The notes: generated by a model not told the origin, from the sequence alone. A DNA stretch of 64,000 nt from Anthoceros angustus (GCA_010909165.1 MU008151.1:930001-994000); one strand, 5' to 3'; positions 33,401-45,590 are shown, counted from the first letter of the stretch. A program made the numbers and translations.

Positions 33401-34860
33401 ATTGGCCTTTGGAGCTTACATTGGCAATGAAGGGAACAAAACTCCTTGGCCTTTGCACCAATATGTCAATCAATGAATGGAAGGAAGACCTTGGCCTTTG
33501 GACCAAACCGAGAATCACCAAATGAAACGAAGTACCTATGCGACCATTGCGACCGCTTAGCTGTGAGCATTGCGGCTGCATAGGTGCGCCCATTGCGACA
33601 GCACAGCTGCGAACTGACGCTCCCACTAGACAATGCGGTTCCCAAAGGTGAGAAGAGGGGAAAAAGAGAAAAAGAAGGGACGAAGTATGGCTGCCTATCC
33701 TTTATGACAAACATGTACAATCGAAGAATCATAGGTTGGGTAGCCCACATATAGGCAAAACCACCGGGACTCTCGATGAAGCACCACCGCACTGATGGTA
33801 GGCACTATGATCTATTTAGAGTCCTACTTCTCCTTGGCCTTTGAACAAATGATATTTATGCGCTTAACAACCTACTAGCCCTTTTCCTTGGTTTATGATT
33901 TTCAGGTATTTTCTATATAGGTGCGTGACCTATATATGTGTCGAGTAATGCCTTACAAACATCGCGATGCACATAGGTTGATTGTGCCATGACACAACAT
34001 CTAGGTAGACATGTTCACATACACCACATGACGTGGTCCAAAGGCCGGGGCCAAGGACGTTTCTTCCTATATATAGGCGGTAGGGATAGGCAAGAAGTAG
34101 TTGGTAGTCCATGGTTGGGTAGCCCATATATAAAAAACCGGAACTGATGGAGTGCCACCTCACACGATGGTAGGCGTTAGGTATATTTGTAATCCCACTT
34201 GTCCTTGGCCTTCGAACAATTGATATTCATGCAATCAAGAACGACGCCCTTTTCCTTGGGTTATGGTGTTTACGTAGTTTGAATATAGATGCGCCGACCT
34301 ATATATGTGTCATAGTACCAGCGAACATGCATCACGATGCACATAGATGGAAAAGGTGCCATGAGAGCATCTAGGTATACATGTTCACATACTTCACATG
34401 TCAACCATCCATCCCGCATGCATGCATACCATGTGCTTTCCATGTGCACATTTTCCTTGGGTTTTGATTTTTAGGTCTTTTCTATATAGATTCGCTGACG
34501 ATGTATGCCGAGTACCGCGTCAACATATATCACGATGCACATGCACATGGTATGTATGCATGATGCCCGTTGATGTGATGCATGTGACCATGTCTACGTA
34601 GATCTGTCGTGGGCACCTTTTCCTTGGGTTTTGATTTTATGTCTTCTATATACGCACGTGACCTTTATATGTGGCATGGTACCCTTCCCGACATGCATGA
34701 CGGTGCACATACATGGATTGTGCCATGGCACAAAGATCTAGGTACAAATGTTCGATGCATCACATGACAACCAGCCATCATGCATACATACCATGTGGAT
34801 GCCATCCATAGGCAATGCACATGTGACATTGGTCCAAATGCGAAGGACTTTTCTTCCTAT
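33400..34860. repeat. inverted counterpart of the 24.8-27.5 kb AT-rich repeats
   Basis: CTCCTTGGCCTTTGAACAAA (33,829) is close to the reverse complement of TTTGTTCAAGGCCAAGGACA (25,423, 26,025, 26,972). CATCTAGGTAGACATGTTCA (33,998) inverts TGAACATGTCTACCTAGAT, and CGCTCCCACTAGA (33,618) inverts the TCTAGTGGGAGCG of 26,248 and 27,188. Three or four unit-like segments follow (33.83, 34.20, 34.45, 34.62 kb). Left and right arrays therefore face each other across a core of about 6.4 kb. Confidence 0.8.
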
Positions 34861-36415
34861 TTATAGGCAAGGCAGGAAAGGCAAGTACCGCGGTAGATGC
34901 CATGGATAGATGGCGGGAACACATCGGAAAAGGCCGGAAGTGGTAGGTTGACTAGCGGTCAACGATCGTCCGGACTCAAGCAAGCCGTAAGTACGCTTAG
35001 AAGGTTGGAGCTAGCGCTGGAAGCAGCGGTGGCAACATCGCCATGCAACTGGTGTGGTGTTGGAAGCCCGAATAAATGCGGCGGTTAGCGGCGGCCAAAG
35101 CAATGCGCTGGTGGCAAAGTGATGCATTAGGGGTGCCAAATGCCGGTGAAATCTGAGACAACGGCTTTCTTGATTTGCGCAAGTTAAAGCAGCTCTTCAC
35201 CAAGAACTCCAAGTGCCACTTTTCAAAGTGGAAGCTCACGAGCATAGGCGTTTTGCGATATGGGCGGCGGCGGCGGGCGGCGGCGAGGTGGAAGACATGG
35301 AGGTGGAAGACATGGAGCTCGACACACCCATGTCGGGCGCCGCCGGGACGGAGGAGGAGGCGACCGGAAGGCATGGCGGTGGCGGCGAGGTCCGGAGTGG
35401 TCTGCCCGGGCGGCGACGATGAGGAAATGGCCGGGCGCAAGCGGCGGCACCGCTCGCCCGATACCAGCGGCCAGAAAGGTGCGCGGAGGCGGTGGCGGCG
35501 TGGAGGGCCGCAACACCGAGGGCCGCGCAGCAATGCTTGAAGATAGGCCCCACGGACGAGCATGCAGCAGCGGAGGGGCCGTCACGCGATGCAGAGGGCA
35601 TCCCGACGCCACGCCTGGTGGAGCCCTCCGCGCCTTCGTAGTCCAACGCAACAGCGTCTTCGCTTTGCCACAAAGGGTCACGCTGCGCGGATAATGGCTT
35701 CCGGTTTTCACCAAACCCGGAGGGCGAGGGTCTGCCCGGGCGAGGTCTGACGAGGGTGCTGAAGGCGACACCGAGGGTGCAGCAGGCCGGGTTACACCAG
35801 ATGCAGTTTTGCGGGCCGCAGAGCGGAGGATGACGGCTGGCAGCGCGCAGCCGACGTCACCGTGTGTGGGGTGGACGGATCAGCGCCAATGGGCCGCAGC
35901 GGAGGGTCTCGCCCGTACGCAGCTTCGCACCACTGCAGGATGGCTCGGCCGCGCAGCCGCCGGCGCAGCATCAGAGTCGTCAGTAGCCGAGTCACGATTC
36001 GCCTGCAGCCCACCAACGGCCGCAAGGCGAAGCCCAAGGATCGAATTCCATGTGGTTGCAAGGCGAGGCCGCAAACACAGGCGCATGAGGTGACCAAGCG
36101 CCTTTCTCGCGACGCGTACCCGGGGGGCGAGGAGGGAGGAGGGACGGAGGCGTGCGGAGATGAGAAAAGCGGGTGCCGGAAGGAGCCTGCGCGGGCGCCC
36201 GGTGAGAGTGGAGGAACGAACCGAGGAGGGAGAGGAGGCGCCACGGACGACGGCGAGACGTGACCGGCCGCGTAACGGCGAGGCGAGCGTGGAGTGCCAA
36301 ACTGGCGTCCGCATTTTGGCGGCTTGTTTTTTTTTCGGGTCACATCGCAGAGGGATAGGGAGGAGCCAATAAGGCCATTTTCGCCGGATTGCACTTACAG
36401 GTAACTTTGTGGACC
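34860..36415. other. GC-rich stretch before the retroelement LTR; nothing recognised
   Basis: Overlapping frames of 130-306 codons on both strands are arginine/proline/glycine-rich. The plus strand at 35,213-35,420 has an acidic repeat (EVEDMEVEDMELDTPMS) that could be a fragment of a retroelement gag leader. No domain is recognised. Confidence 0.3.
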
Positions 36416-36417
36416 TC

Positions 36418-36785
36418 GGCCGCCCGGCGAGGTCCGGCCTGAGTGGTCCGTCCGGGCGAGGTCCGACGGAGTGGTCCGTCCGGGCGAGGTCTGATGAGTG
36501 GTCTGCCCGGGCGAGGTCCGGCGAGGGTCTGCCCGGGCGAGGGTCTGGCTGAGGGTCTGCCCGGGCGAGGTCCGACGGAGTGGTCTGCCCGGGCGAGGGT
36601 CTGCCCGGGCGAGGTCCGTCGGGCGAGGGTCTGCCCGGGCGAGGTCTGGTCCGTCCGGGCGAGGTCCGGAGTGGTCCGTCCGGGCGAGGGTCTGCCCGGG
36701 CGAGGGTCTGCTCGCGGTTCGACGGAAAGTGGTCGCCCGGGCGAGGTCCGGAGGGTCTGCTCGAGAGGTTCGCGAGGGTCGAGTT
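36418..36785. repeat. GC-rich minisatellite (CCGGGCGAGGTCTG units)
   Basis: More than twenty imperfect units of GTCCGTCCGGGCGAG or GTCTGCCCGGGCGAG occur in a row. A similar but distinct array (GGACCAAGTCC) occurs inside the LTRs at 38,890-39,030 and 45,950-46,070. This suggests that the stretch belongs to an LTR of a related retroelement. Confidence 0.85.
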
Positions 36786-36879
36786 CCGGCCAAGTCTCAC
36801 CGAGCGGTTCTACGCCAAGCGGGTGGTTTTAGCGGGCATCGCTGGCATGGATCTCTTGTCAAGGCACTGGTGCAAGAAG

Positions 36880-37800
36880 TCCTGTTGATGAGCTACGTCC
36901 CATGCCTACGACCCGGGGTTAGGATACATACATAGCGGGTTAGGATACATACATAGCGGGTTAGGTATGGGAGTATATAGGAAGGCTGGCGTCCGCCCAA
37001 GACTTGCATCCATCCTGCACTCTGGCCTGCTCTGCCTTCCGTGCTCGAGGAGGCGGAGTGAGTTCCCGTGCGTGATTAATTGGTGGTAGAGGGATGTGTT
37101 TAGAGCCGGGTGACGAGGCCCGCCAACACGCTTGATGGTGCACGGGTCGGCCTCGAGCTCGTGAGGTGCTTTCGTGATTTCTAAAAGGTGACTAACCTTG
37201 AGGTCACTGAACGGTCAGATGCAGTGCAAAGCTACTTCCAACGCCAAGCACCGTGAGGGATTAGGAGGCGCTTGGGCTAACTGGCTGCCATCCTGAGGTC
37301 ATTTACGGAGGTCGGATGCAGTCGGCCATCTCGTTGCAACGGGCGTGAGGGATTAGGAGGCGCTGGGCGATCGTCACTGGGCCATCCTTGGAGGCTGGAA
37401 CTGAGGTCACAGGCCGCAAAGCTACTTCCGCAACGCGGGGTTGGGCAAAGGTGGCCCGGTGGAATACATGTGTTGGTGTGTGACCACTAGCTGGAAATGG
37501 ATAAGGGAGAAGAGTCGGATTACGGTGTGTTGAGGTGGAGTGGAGTTATTGGAGGAGCGCCGGCCAGGCAGAGTACGTCGCGAACGCGTCGTTAAACCTG
37601 CTTAGTAATCGAGAAACCAAGCTGGCTAGGAAGGTCCCAGAATTACCGCCCGACGAGTTGTGGAGGGCACACACTTAGGGTTGTGGAGCCGCCGACCCAA
37701 CATGAAGTCCGCTCAGCGATAGTCAGAGCTCGAGCATTGGGCACGAGACCATTCCTTGGGAACCGGACTCTTCCTACAACGACACGGGATGCGGCGCTAC
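36880..37800 (+). mobile_element. LTR-like remnant of a related Ty3-type element with promoter repeats
   Basis: A 21-bp unit (GGGTTAGGATACATACATAG plus C) starts at 36,916, 36,937 and, truncated, 36,958, followed by TATATA at 36,974-36,979. That looks like an LTR U3 promoter. The segment ends with CCTTGGGAACCGGACTC and CCTACAACGACACGGG (37,753-37,789), nearly the same as the LTR end region at 39,890-39,915 and 46,980-47,012. GGCGCTACCGCCATCGG then resembles the GGCGCTGCTGGGGG primer site. I read this as the 5' LTR of a second, related element; its start is not defined. Confidence 0.5.
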
Positions 37801-38546
37801 CGCCATCGGTCACACGGCCGAGGAGGCCAATGGACAACAATCTAAGACTAGTGAACACGCACAACCGCCGCGGATCGCAATGTGTTTGACAACGCTGGTG
37901 GGTTCGGGCTGTCATTGTCATGCCTCGTAATGCAAGGCGAACTTTGCCATGCCTCTGCACTCATGAAGGAGTTGGGTTTGCGGCGTGGACGGGCGGACGG
38001 ACCAGTGCCCTACAGGTCATCTACGTTTAAAATGGAACTTCGCACATCCGCTATCCTGAGCGTGGAGCGCCGGCCAAGATCGAACCAGACCGCGCCAAGG
38101 CCGCTGAGCGATGAGGCGCAGCCGAGAAGAGCTGGCCGAGCTCATCGCTGAGCTCGAGGCGCCGGGCACCCTAAGAGGAAGAGGGTGCCAACAGAGGCGA
38201 CTAGCAGCAAGGGCGGGCGGGGCCAAGATGCAAGGGCGAGAGTGCCGAGGGGGCTAACCGGCAGTACCGAGAGGCGTGAATGGGGCGACCACTGGGAGGG
38301 GCCACCGCCCAAGGCCGCAACAAGGTGGGGCATCCACCCAATGGAGCTCCGAGTATGGTAGCAAGTCCAATGCGCATCGACGCCATGACGGGCGCCATCG
38401 CCTCCTTCTTGAAGTGGTGGAGAAGGTGCGCAACTCGTGGTCCACCGCACATACCAGGGAGGGACGTGATCACCTAATCGCGACAACGCAGCCTGCTAGA
38501 ATGTTATCGCGGCTCATGTAATACATGAACGCACTGCGGCCAAGTG
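37800..38546 (+). pseudogene. gag-like leader of the older retroelement, cut by the younger one
   Basis: Frames include EELAELIAELEAPG (38,128-38,170) and TGAIASFLKWWRRCATRGPP (38,388-38,447), in keeping with a charged gag-type protein. It stops where the 5' LTR of the nearly complete element begins. I cannot find a convincing continuation after 47,050, so nesting is inferred, not shown. Confidence 0.35.
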
Positions 38547-39943
38547 TGCACTTCGGGAGTTAGGAAATAAGTAGGGTTTCGCTTTTTTAGGATTGAAGGA
38601 TAAATAAGGCGGAAAAGGAGGAATAAATTGGGGTAGCGCCCGGACGAGGCTCCGAGTATCTCCCGGACTGGAGTGAACAACGGACCGACTAATCATGGCA
38701 AGCTCCGGACCACGCCGAGTAACGGATAAGTCCGAACCTACCCAGTCAAAATAGGATGGGCACGCCCAAGTAACCCCGGGAAATGGAGGACTTGAGGAGA
38801 GCCACGGAGGAGTCCGTGAGGAGGAAACCTGGGCGGAGTCCCGACTTTGTCCGGACCTCAGAGGGGAGGCCGACCAAGTCCGGACCCCAGAATAAGTCCG
38901 ACCAAGTCCGGACTTAATAAGTCCAAGTCCGGACCAAGTCCGGACCAAGTCCGGACCACGAGGTCCGGACCACGAGGTCCGGACCAAGTCCGGACCAAGT
39001 CCGGACCAAGTCCGGACCACAGTCCGGACCCGAGGACCGGGGCAAGAAGGGAGGAGCCCCCGACTTACGCTTAGGGGAGCCGATAGCCGGTGGCCCCACC
39101 GCGGGACCTGTGGAGGCCAGGAGGATGACGTGGTAACGGCGTTGTCGACCGCCGCCAGAGCCCAACCCGACAGTGATTCCGGGAGAGGAGGGGCCACGGA
39201 TCATCCGATTGGGTGCACCTAGTCGGGGACGAGTTGGACCACCCATTCCGAGGGGCCTGTGACCTTCCTCCACAATAAGGAGATAGGGGGAGATAGGTAG
39301 ACGATTAGGTATACCGAAAGCTATCACCGTAATAGGGGTGTAATAAAGACGCCACCTTCAGATAAGAGGGGCCGAGGCCGCCTAGTAAAGCATCTTTCTC
39401 TTGGTGTTGATGCGCGTTCTTGCGGACCTTTGTGAGTCTTCTTGCTAACGTGAGTCCCGAGTCACCGAAAGGTGCACGCCCGGGAGATTGATCAAGGTCC
39501 CGTGACGACTTAACGCGTTGTGGTGTGTGCGGGGAAGGGTGATCGTGATCCGTGTCCCGAGCCGCGTCCGACACCGAACTGACCGAACGTGCGGAGCCGA
39601 GGAACTCGGGAGGGTGTGTAGAGCCGGACGGAGGCCCGGAACGCGGAGGAGGAGGTCCGGATCACAGAACCCCGCCTTTTCTAAGATCAAGAGTGTAGCG
39701 TGAGAGGAGAGAGGAAAGGACTGGATGCAAGGATGGTGAACGATACGGACGCGAACGGGTCCTAAACGCTTGGCCATACCGCAGACGTGAACGCCAGAGT
39801 AGTTAGGAGTATGTGTGTGTTGAGACCGAACGAGCGCTAAGGACGTAAGAATCACCAAACGCGTAACGGGCCTATCATTCCCTTGGGAACGGACTTCTTC
39901 CTACAACGACACGGACGCGCCGCCATGCAAAAGTCCCGCCACA
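38547..39943 (+). repeat. 5' LTR
   Basis: About 1.4 kb, matching 45,646-47,050 along its whole length. It contains a GGACCAAGTCC tandem block (38,870-39,030) that is longer here than in the 3' LTR, and a TAAATAA-rich stretch at 38,600 that could be the core promoter. Differences between the LTRs are mostly 1-8 nt indels in GC-rich words, with few substitutions. Confidence 0.85.
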
Positions 39944-39945
39944 TT

Positions 39946-39964
39946 TTGGCGCTGCTGGGGGAAT
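39946..39964 (+). other. primer-binding site, tRNA-Asp-like
   Basis: TTGGCGCTGCTGGGGGAAT lies three bases after the 5' LTR end. The known tRNA-Asp-type site of plant Athila/Tat elements is TGGCGCCGTTGCCGGGGA, so the match is good with small differences. It primes minus-strand DNA synthesis. Confidence 0.7.
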
Positions 39965-40019
39965 GAAATCGGTCTGGTGCAGTGCGCCCTTAGGAAGAGA
40001 AGGTAAGTGAATGCGTCGA

Positions 40020-41480
40020 CCGGTCAAGAGTGAACTGCCGAGGATCGGACGTGGTCACCTCGCGTGCTCTCCGAGCCGTGAGAGGAGAGACGCCAAACCC
40101 AACGAGAGCACCGCCGATCGAGGAGGGAGAACGTGGTCGAATTGTCGACCAAGACGAGTACGGGTAAGGGACGCCAACGGAAGAAGGTAGGACCCACGCC
40201 TAACCCATCGATGGCGCAGCCATGGCCCCTACCTCGACCAAACAAGCGCATCTATTCGGAGGGAAGAAGGAGCGGATGCGAGACCTTTGTGGAGGACTTC
40301 ATGTCCAAAGCCAACTTCAGCGGAGAGGGAGTCGACGTACCATCCAAATTTTCCAAGGGGTTCTCCGAGGACCGCTCAATGGTATCGGAGAAAGTACCGA
40401 CCAGGAGAATGCCCCACCCGCCTCGTTTGAAGCTTTGAAAATGCCTTCTTAGAACGGTTTCGAGGATCGACCGGGAGGGTATGTATTATCAAAGTTGGAA
40501 AATCAGGCGAGGAAGAAGGAGAAGCGGGCTCAGACATCGAGCGGTTCTATGCCCCGAGGATCGGCATCCAACCCATACCACCACGGGTACGGTGGTTGGC
40601 GGTCTAGCCAAACCCATGGCGAGCACGTCCTGCTGGCCGAGAAGGGCGTGGGCAAGGCGGTCGAGCGCCGAAAACTACGAGGAATCGCTACATCGAGGAT
40701 AAAGAAATCCGCTCAAGGAGGCAAGAAGAAGAAGAAGAAACGGGACTCCGAGGAGGAAGAGTCTTCGAGGAGGAGGAAGACCAATCGGAGGTGTCTTCTG
40801 AGGAGGAGCGTCCAAGAAGAGACGGAGGTCTCTAGCGAGGAAGAGTATCCCGCAAGAAGAAGAGCAAGAAAGCCCCAAAAAGAAGGTGGTAAGAAGGAGG
40901 TGGTGACACCAAGACCGTCCGAGAAGCTCCACCGGACCCGACTCCCTCAAAGGAGGTGGCAGTGCAGGAGGACTGGAAAAAGTGATAAAGAGAGTAGAGG
41001 ACAGCGATAAACTGTTAAGGACCGAGAGCGCGGAAAACACCGACCACGGAACGATCTCGTGTGCCGTGCCAAGCCACGGCCATTCGAATCCAACCGCCTC
41101 AAGGCCTCAAGTGGACTACGAATACGAGGAGGAGGCCGAGGAGCAATGGGAAGAGGCCTATCGCATGTGAAGCCCCTCCGGGCCGCGATATCCCAAAACC
41201 ATGTATCCGCCAACCGGAGGTCCGTCAATACAACGAGCCCCACTGCATGGGAGCCCTTCGTATCCTCCGACCGTGGTCGCTGGAACCGCGGGAATCTGGC
41301 CATTACTCCAACGCGTGTCCGCACTCAACGAGGTGGTAATGGGGACTTCGAGCCGGTGGCGATCGCAAGGCCGGGCATATGACATGCAAGACGCTATGTC
41401 CCAACCTCACAAGGACGGTAGCGATATGCCACACCAAGCGGAGAACCCGACCACCAACGCCACCTCCTAAGACTGACTGC
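40020..41480 (+). pseudogene. gag region with two decayed zinc knuckles
   Basis: KTSTGKGRQRKKVGPTPNPS at 40,150 starts a basic leader, and KANFSGEGVDVPSKFSKGFS at 40,306 may be part of the capsid region. A lysine- and glutamate-rich segment follows (40,690-40,900). ESGHYSNACPH (41,292-41,325) and KAGHMTCKTLC (41,369-41,398, another frame) are the back halves of two CCHC knuckles; the leading CxxC pairs are not in frame. Gag packages the element's RNA. It is non-functional as read. Confidence 0.6.
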
Positions 41481-42079
41481 AAGTCAAGATGCTCGATTGG
41501 CGGAGTGGGAAGAGATTCCCAGTGCGAGATGGAAAGAACAAGAAGGTACGGTGGGGGTGTCGAAAGGAAGGGAGTTGGAGTGGAAATCTTGAGGTGTCTA
41601 CTCAGAGTCAAGGAAGGAGCGACGAGAAAGGCGCCAGAAGAAGAACAAGATCGAGGAAGGCCACGGACGCCGAGGAAGGCAATCAAACCAAATACCAGCA
41701 GGATCCGACCGATGAAGGAGGGCTGGACGGCAGCTCGCCGAGGGATTCAAGGAAGTTCTCCCAGTGATGTGGAGAAGGAACGGTGCCTCCGCGACGGCGA
41801 CGTTAGCTTCCACGGACGTAGTCCGGAGGTGACCGAGATGTTGCAGGAGGAAATGCGCAAGCATCCGGAGAATACCGTAACACGTGACCCGGGAGAGGAT
41901 GAGGACGCAGCAGGATCCTCGATTGGGGTAGAAGCCTCGCCTTTAATGTGGACGATGATGAATCACAGCACCTTGTGTCCTTTCGACCTGCCGAGGATAA
42001 CCCAAATACCGGCAAGAGGTCCGTCGGGCCGTTAGGAAACCAGCCTCGGAGCACCAAAGCCGTGAAGGGTAGCACAGTG

Positions 42080-42440
42080 AAGTGAGGTGGTGTCCCATAC
42101 GACCTGGGGCGCCAGGTACAAGTGGAGATTGGATGTATCATCAAGGATGTACTGCTGGACACGGGTCCGAGTCAACCTCATCATCAAGCCACGACGAAAA
42201 TTGGGCTTCACATCCTTCAACCTCAACGAAGACTCGAGAATGGCGTATATGTCAAGAAGAGATCCGCGGGAGTTAACCGAGTCTTGGCCACCATAGCCGG
42301 TGCACCCTACAAACCGGATTTTGTTGTGATCAAACCGCCGACCATTAGGGTATGAGGTGTTCTTTGGGCGGCCATGGTGGGTTGGCCTGCACGCTACACT
42401 TTGGAAGGAAGGAGATTCACTTCAAGCCGTGGTGGGACCC
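42080..42440 (+). pseudogene. retrotransposon aspartic protease domain
   Basis: EIGCIIKDVLLDTG (active-site DTG at 42,158-42,166), then KIGLHILQP and ITIAGAPYK-like text (TIAGAPYKPDFVVIKPPTIR at 42,290-42,350), then VLWAAMVG for the usual VLFGRPW. This is the retropepsin layout: D-T/S-G, a flap region and the ILG-like end. It releases mature proteins from the polyprotein. Confidence 0.7.
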
Positions 42441-42719
42441 TAAGGTGCGAGAAGGAGGTTGCTATCACCGGAGCAAGGACACCTATTGTGGGGAAACTGT
42501 GAGCACAAGGGTATACGGAGGACTCCAATCGAAACAAGATAGTTCCGAGGAGGCGACTTTCGCCAAGATCCGGTCCGAGGAGGAGATGGACTACCGGATG
42601 CCTTTGAAGTGGTTGATTGTTTTGAGTAAACGCCACAGCTGGAGGAAGGAAGTGAAGAGGAGGTCGGACCAAAGACAAGGGGAGACAACAAGAGTCGGAC
42701 CAAGGAAAAGCTGACATCA

Positions 42720-43115
42720 AGGAGTAACACGATTCACCTCCGACGAGCTCAGAATGGGGATGCGAGAGGACGATCCCGAGAGGAGGACGAGGGGTTTGAC
42801 GCGAGGCCGCGAGCAGGAGGCAGTGAACCCGGACGACGTGGAAGAAGTGGAGGTCCGCCTGCAAATTCTCAAGTTTAAGAAAGGCATGCCTCGGACCAAG
42901 GAAGCGGACATCGAAGGAGTAACACGATTCACCTCCGGAGCTCTTGAGAGAATGGGGATGCGAGAGGGCGATCCCGAGGAGGAGGAGGACGAGGGGTTTG
43001 GGCAGGCCGCGGGAGCAGGAGGCAGTGACGGCGTGGAAGAAGTGGAGGTCCGGCCAGGCAAATTCACGAAGTTTAAGAAAGGCATGCCTCGGACTGAAGG
43101 AAGGACTAAAGCATG
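42720..43115 (+). repeat. tandem duplication upstream of the RT domain
   Basis: GAGTAACACGATTCACCTCC at 42,721 recurs at 42,916, and the following GAATGGGGATGCGAGAGG and AAGTTTAAGAAAGGCATGCC blocks also repeat. The period is about 195 bp. The encoded phrases are KFKKGMPRT and RMGMREGDPEEEE. It lies in the protease-RT linker. Confidence 0.85.
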
Positions 43116-43229
43116 GGGAGTTTTATGTTCGCCTTCAAGGTCACGGACATGAAGGGCATTCAAGAAGTGGGAGAGCATAAGATCGATTTGAAGCCGGAGG
43201 CGGTGCCGGTCAATCCGACAATACAAGCT

Positions 43230-43935
43230 CAACCCCAAGTATTCGATCAAGGTGAAGGAGGTCCTTGATAAGTACCGGAGGCAGACATCATTTTCCCCAT
43301 CACACAACGAGTGGGTCGCTACGGTGGTGGTTCCCAAGAAACAACCAGACAAATTCGGGTATGCCAAGATTGAGGAAGCTCAACGCCGAACGAGAAGGAC
43401 CACTTCCGATGCCATTCAGACGACATTTTGGACAAGGTGGTGGACGGACTACTTACTCCTTCCCGGATGGCTACTCCGGATATAACCAATTGCACCTAAG
43501 GGAGTTTGACCGACAAGACGACCTTCACTACGAGTGGGGTACGCTTGCCTACAAGAGAAGTGCCTTTGGGATGACCGAGCGCCTGTGGTCGCTCATGCGA
43601 TGGTGACCAACGTCTTGTGACTTCGAGGGACTTCATGGAGATATTCTGGATGATTTTGTGTGCATGGGGAGGACAAACACCTTGGGCATCTAAGAAGGTG
43701 CTTGAGCGCCGGAGACTCAATTGAGCCTACACCCGAGAAATGCTACTTTGGAATGACGGAGGGAATCTTGCTTTGGGACATCGGGTGTCGGCGGGGAATC
43801 GAGGTGGACCAGACAAGGTCCGGTCATCCGCCTCTCACCACGACGAACCTAAAGGAGCCGAGAGGTTTCACAGGAATGGTGGGATACTACCGGTTTATTA
43901 AGGACTTTGAAGAGGCGGCTAAGTTGATGTAACCA
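43230..43935 (+). pseudogene. Ty3-type reverse transcriptase
   Basis: EWVATVVVPKKQPDKF, then HFRLPFQ-like text split over frames, SFPDGYSGYNQLHLREFDRQ at 43,459-43,518, the catalytic box FMEIF(L)DDF with the two aspartates at 43,649-43,654 after a one-base frameshift, EDKHLGHLRRCL, PTPEKCYFGMTEGILLWDIG and LKEPRGFTGMVGYYRFIKDF. These are RT blocks in canonical order. The RT copies element RNA into DNA. Several frameshifts and a few substitutions are present. Confidence 0.85.
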
Positions 43936-43979
43936 TCGGAAGGAGGAGGTTTGGACCGGTCACGTGAGCGAGAGGAGGC

Positions 43980-44270
43980 CTTCGGGAACACACCTTGGTA
44001 AGCACCGGTTCTAAGAGGACCGGATCGAGCAGAAATTTCATGTGTATGTAGATGTGTCCGCTTTGCTATCGGAGGTGCCGAAGGAACGAAGGGATTATCC
44101 CGATACTACTACGACACACCCACGCTGAACGAAAATACACAACTACAGAGCCAAGTATGGTATATGTCAAGAAATTCGACACTACCTACCCAAAGGAGTT
44201 TGTGTTCTATGTAGACCACTTTGTCAAGCATCCGTGAATAAGACGGACTCCGGACGGATAGCAAGGTGGA
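43980..44270 (+). pseudogene. retrotransposon RNase H domain
   Basis: FHVYVDVSAFAIGG (catalytic aspartate at 44,051-44,053) is followed by AERKYTTTEPSMVYVKKFDT, then KEFVFYVDHFVKHP and SGRIARW. These are the D-x-S, Y-x-x-x-E and VDH landmarks of Ty3 RNase H. It degrades the RNA strand of RNA-DNA hybrids. Frames are broken. Confidence 0.8.
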
Positions 44271-44699
44271 TATTGAGTTCACGTCAAGTGGAAACAAGAC
44301 AAGGGAGGCAAGACCAAAATGCGATTTCTCACACGATTGAAAACAGGTGTGAGAGATCGTGAAGATGCGCTCCTGGATGAGACATTGGTTGCCGCAGAAA
44401 GAAGTACAACCGGAGGAGCCCAGACCGAACCCCAAGCTACGAGAACACTTAGCGTAAGCGGAGAAGGGAGGTCCGCCGTCCGACCCACGAAGAAATAGAG
44501 CGTACTGGGAATGGAGCTCAAAATCGACTCGTGGATGAGGGAGGCATTGCACTATGCTCGACCCTTCGTAATGTACAACGGTGTGTGTTCAAATTAGGGC
44601 CTGACGGAGTAGAACGAAGGTACTTGCAAACCGCAGAGGAGCTCGCCGGGAATGCACGAAGGATTGGGGTGGACACACGAAGACAGTCACCACCAAAAG

Positions 44700-45590
44700 A
44701 TTTGAAGCGGATACCGTGGCCAACAATGTATGGGGACACCCACCGCTTAGAAGAAGTGTGATGCTTGTCAGGATCGGAAGCCAACCCCGACACAAAGGCC
44801 GCTAGTACCGATATTGGCACCGCACCTTCAAAAGTGGGGTATTGACTTTGTTGGACCTATACGACAAGACACACACAAAGGAGATACATCCCGTGGCAAC
44901 GGATCATCGCACTGTGGGTAGAGGCGGGCGACATAAGAACGGACTCGCAAATAGTGGCCAAATTCTGACGAGAACATCATAACCCGCAGATGTCCGCCGT
45001 AGCTTGGTGATAGGGGAACCCATTTCCTTAATGATGTGGTGGCCGCCATGACGGAGTATTGCATCAATCATCGCAAGACGGCACCCTACAATCCTAAGGC
45101 CAATGGGTGACAGAGAAGACAAATGGGCTCATCCGCAGGATCAATAAACTCAAGAACTACGCCCATGATCGATACTGCCATCCGTGACCGTATGCCCGGC
45201 AGAGAAGGTGACCACACAACGGACCCCTTACTTGACCTACTGACACTCTCCCGTAATGCCGAGTTTGAAGTGCCCACTTTTCGAGTAATGATGGAAGGAG
45301 ACCGACAAGAGGAAAGCCACGAGCGACTCTTGGGGTTTGTGCAAAGACATGAGGACAGGGAAGAAGCTCAGAAGATGCAACAGGTGCAAAACCAAAAGAT
45401 TTGGCACGATCGCCGATCGCGAATCGTGGAGTATGTAAAGGAAGGGACCGCCCTCCTTTATGATAGTCGACATGCATTTTCCGTGCAAACTTCACCGAGA
45501 TGGGTCAAGTGGTGCAAGTATATGACAACGGGTCCGTCCAGCCCACGGCGCCTAGATGGAGAGTCGCCCACTTGAAACGGGTGGGGTGAA
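44700..45590 (+). pseudogene. retrotransposon integrase with C-terminal domain
   Basis: CDACQ (44,757-44,771) is the CxxC half of the HHCC zinc finger. The catalytic residues follow: WGIDFVGP (D at 44,844-44,846), GDRGTHFLNDVV (D at 45,009-45,011) and TEKTNGLIRRINKLKNYAHD (E at 45,113-45,115 after a frameshift). The C-terminal part reads QKMQQVQNQKIWHDRR, EGTALLYDSRHAFS and YMTTGPSS. The triad is present, but in different frames. It joins element DNA to the host genome. Confidence 0.82.

Noticed and set aside
36395-36832. Overlapping arginine/glycine- and proline-rich frames of more than 100 codons on both strands
   Set aside because: They follow the CCGGGCGAGGTC minisatellite in all frames.
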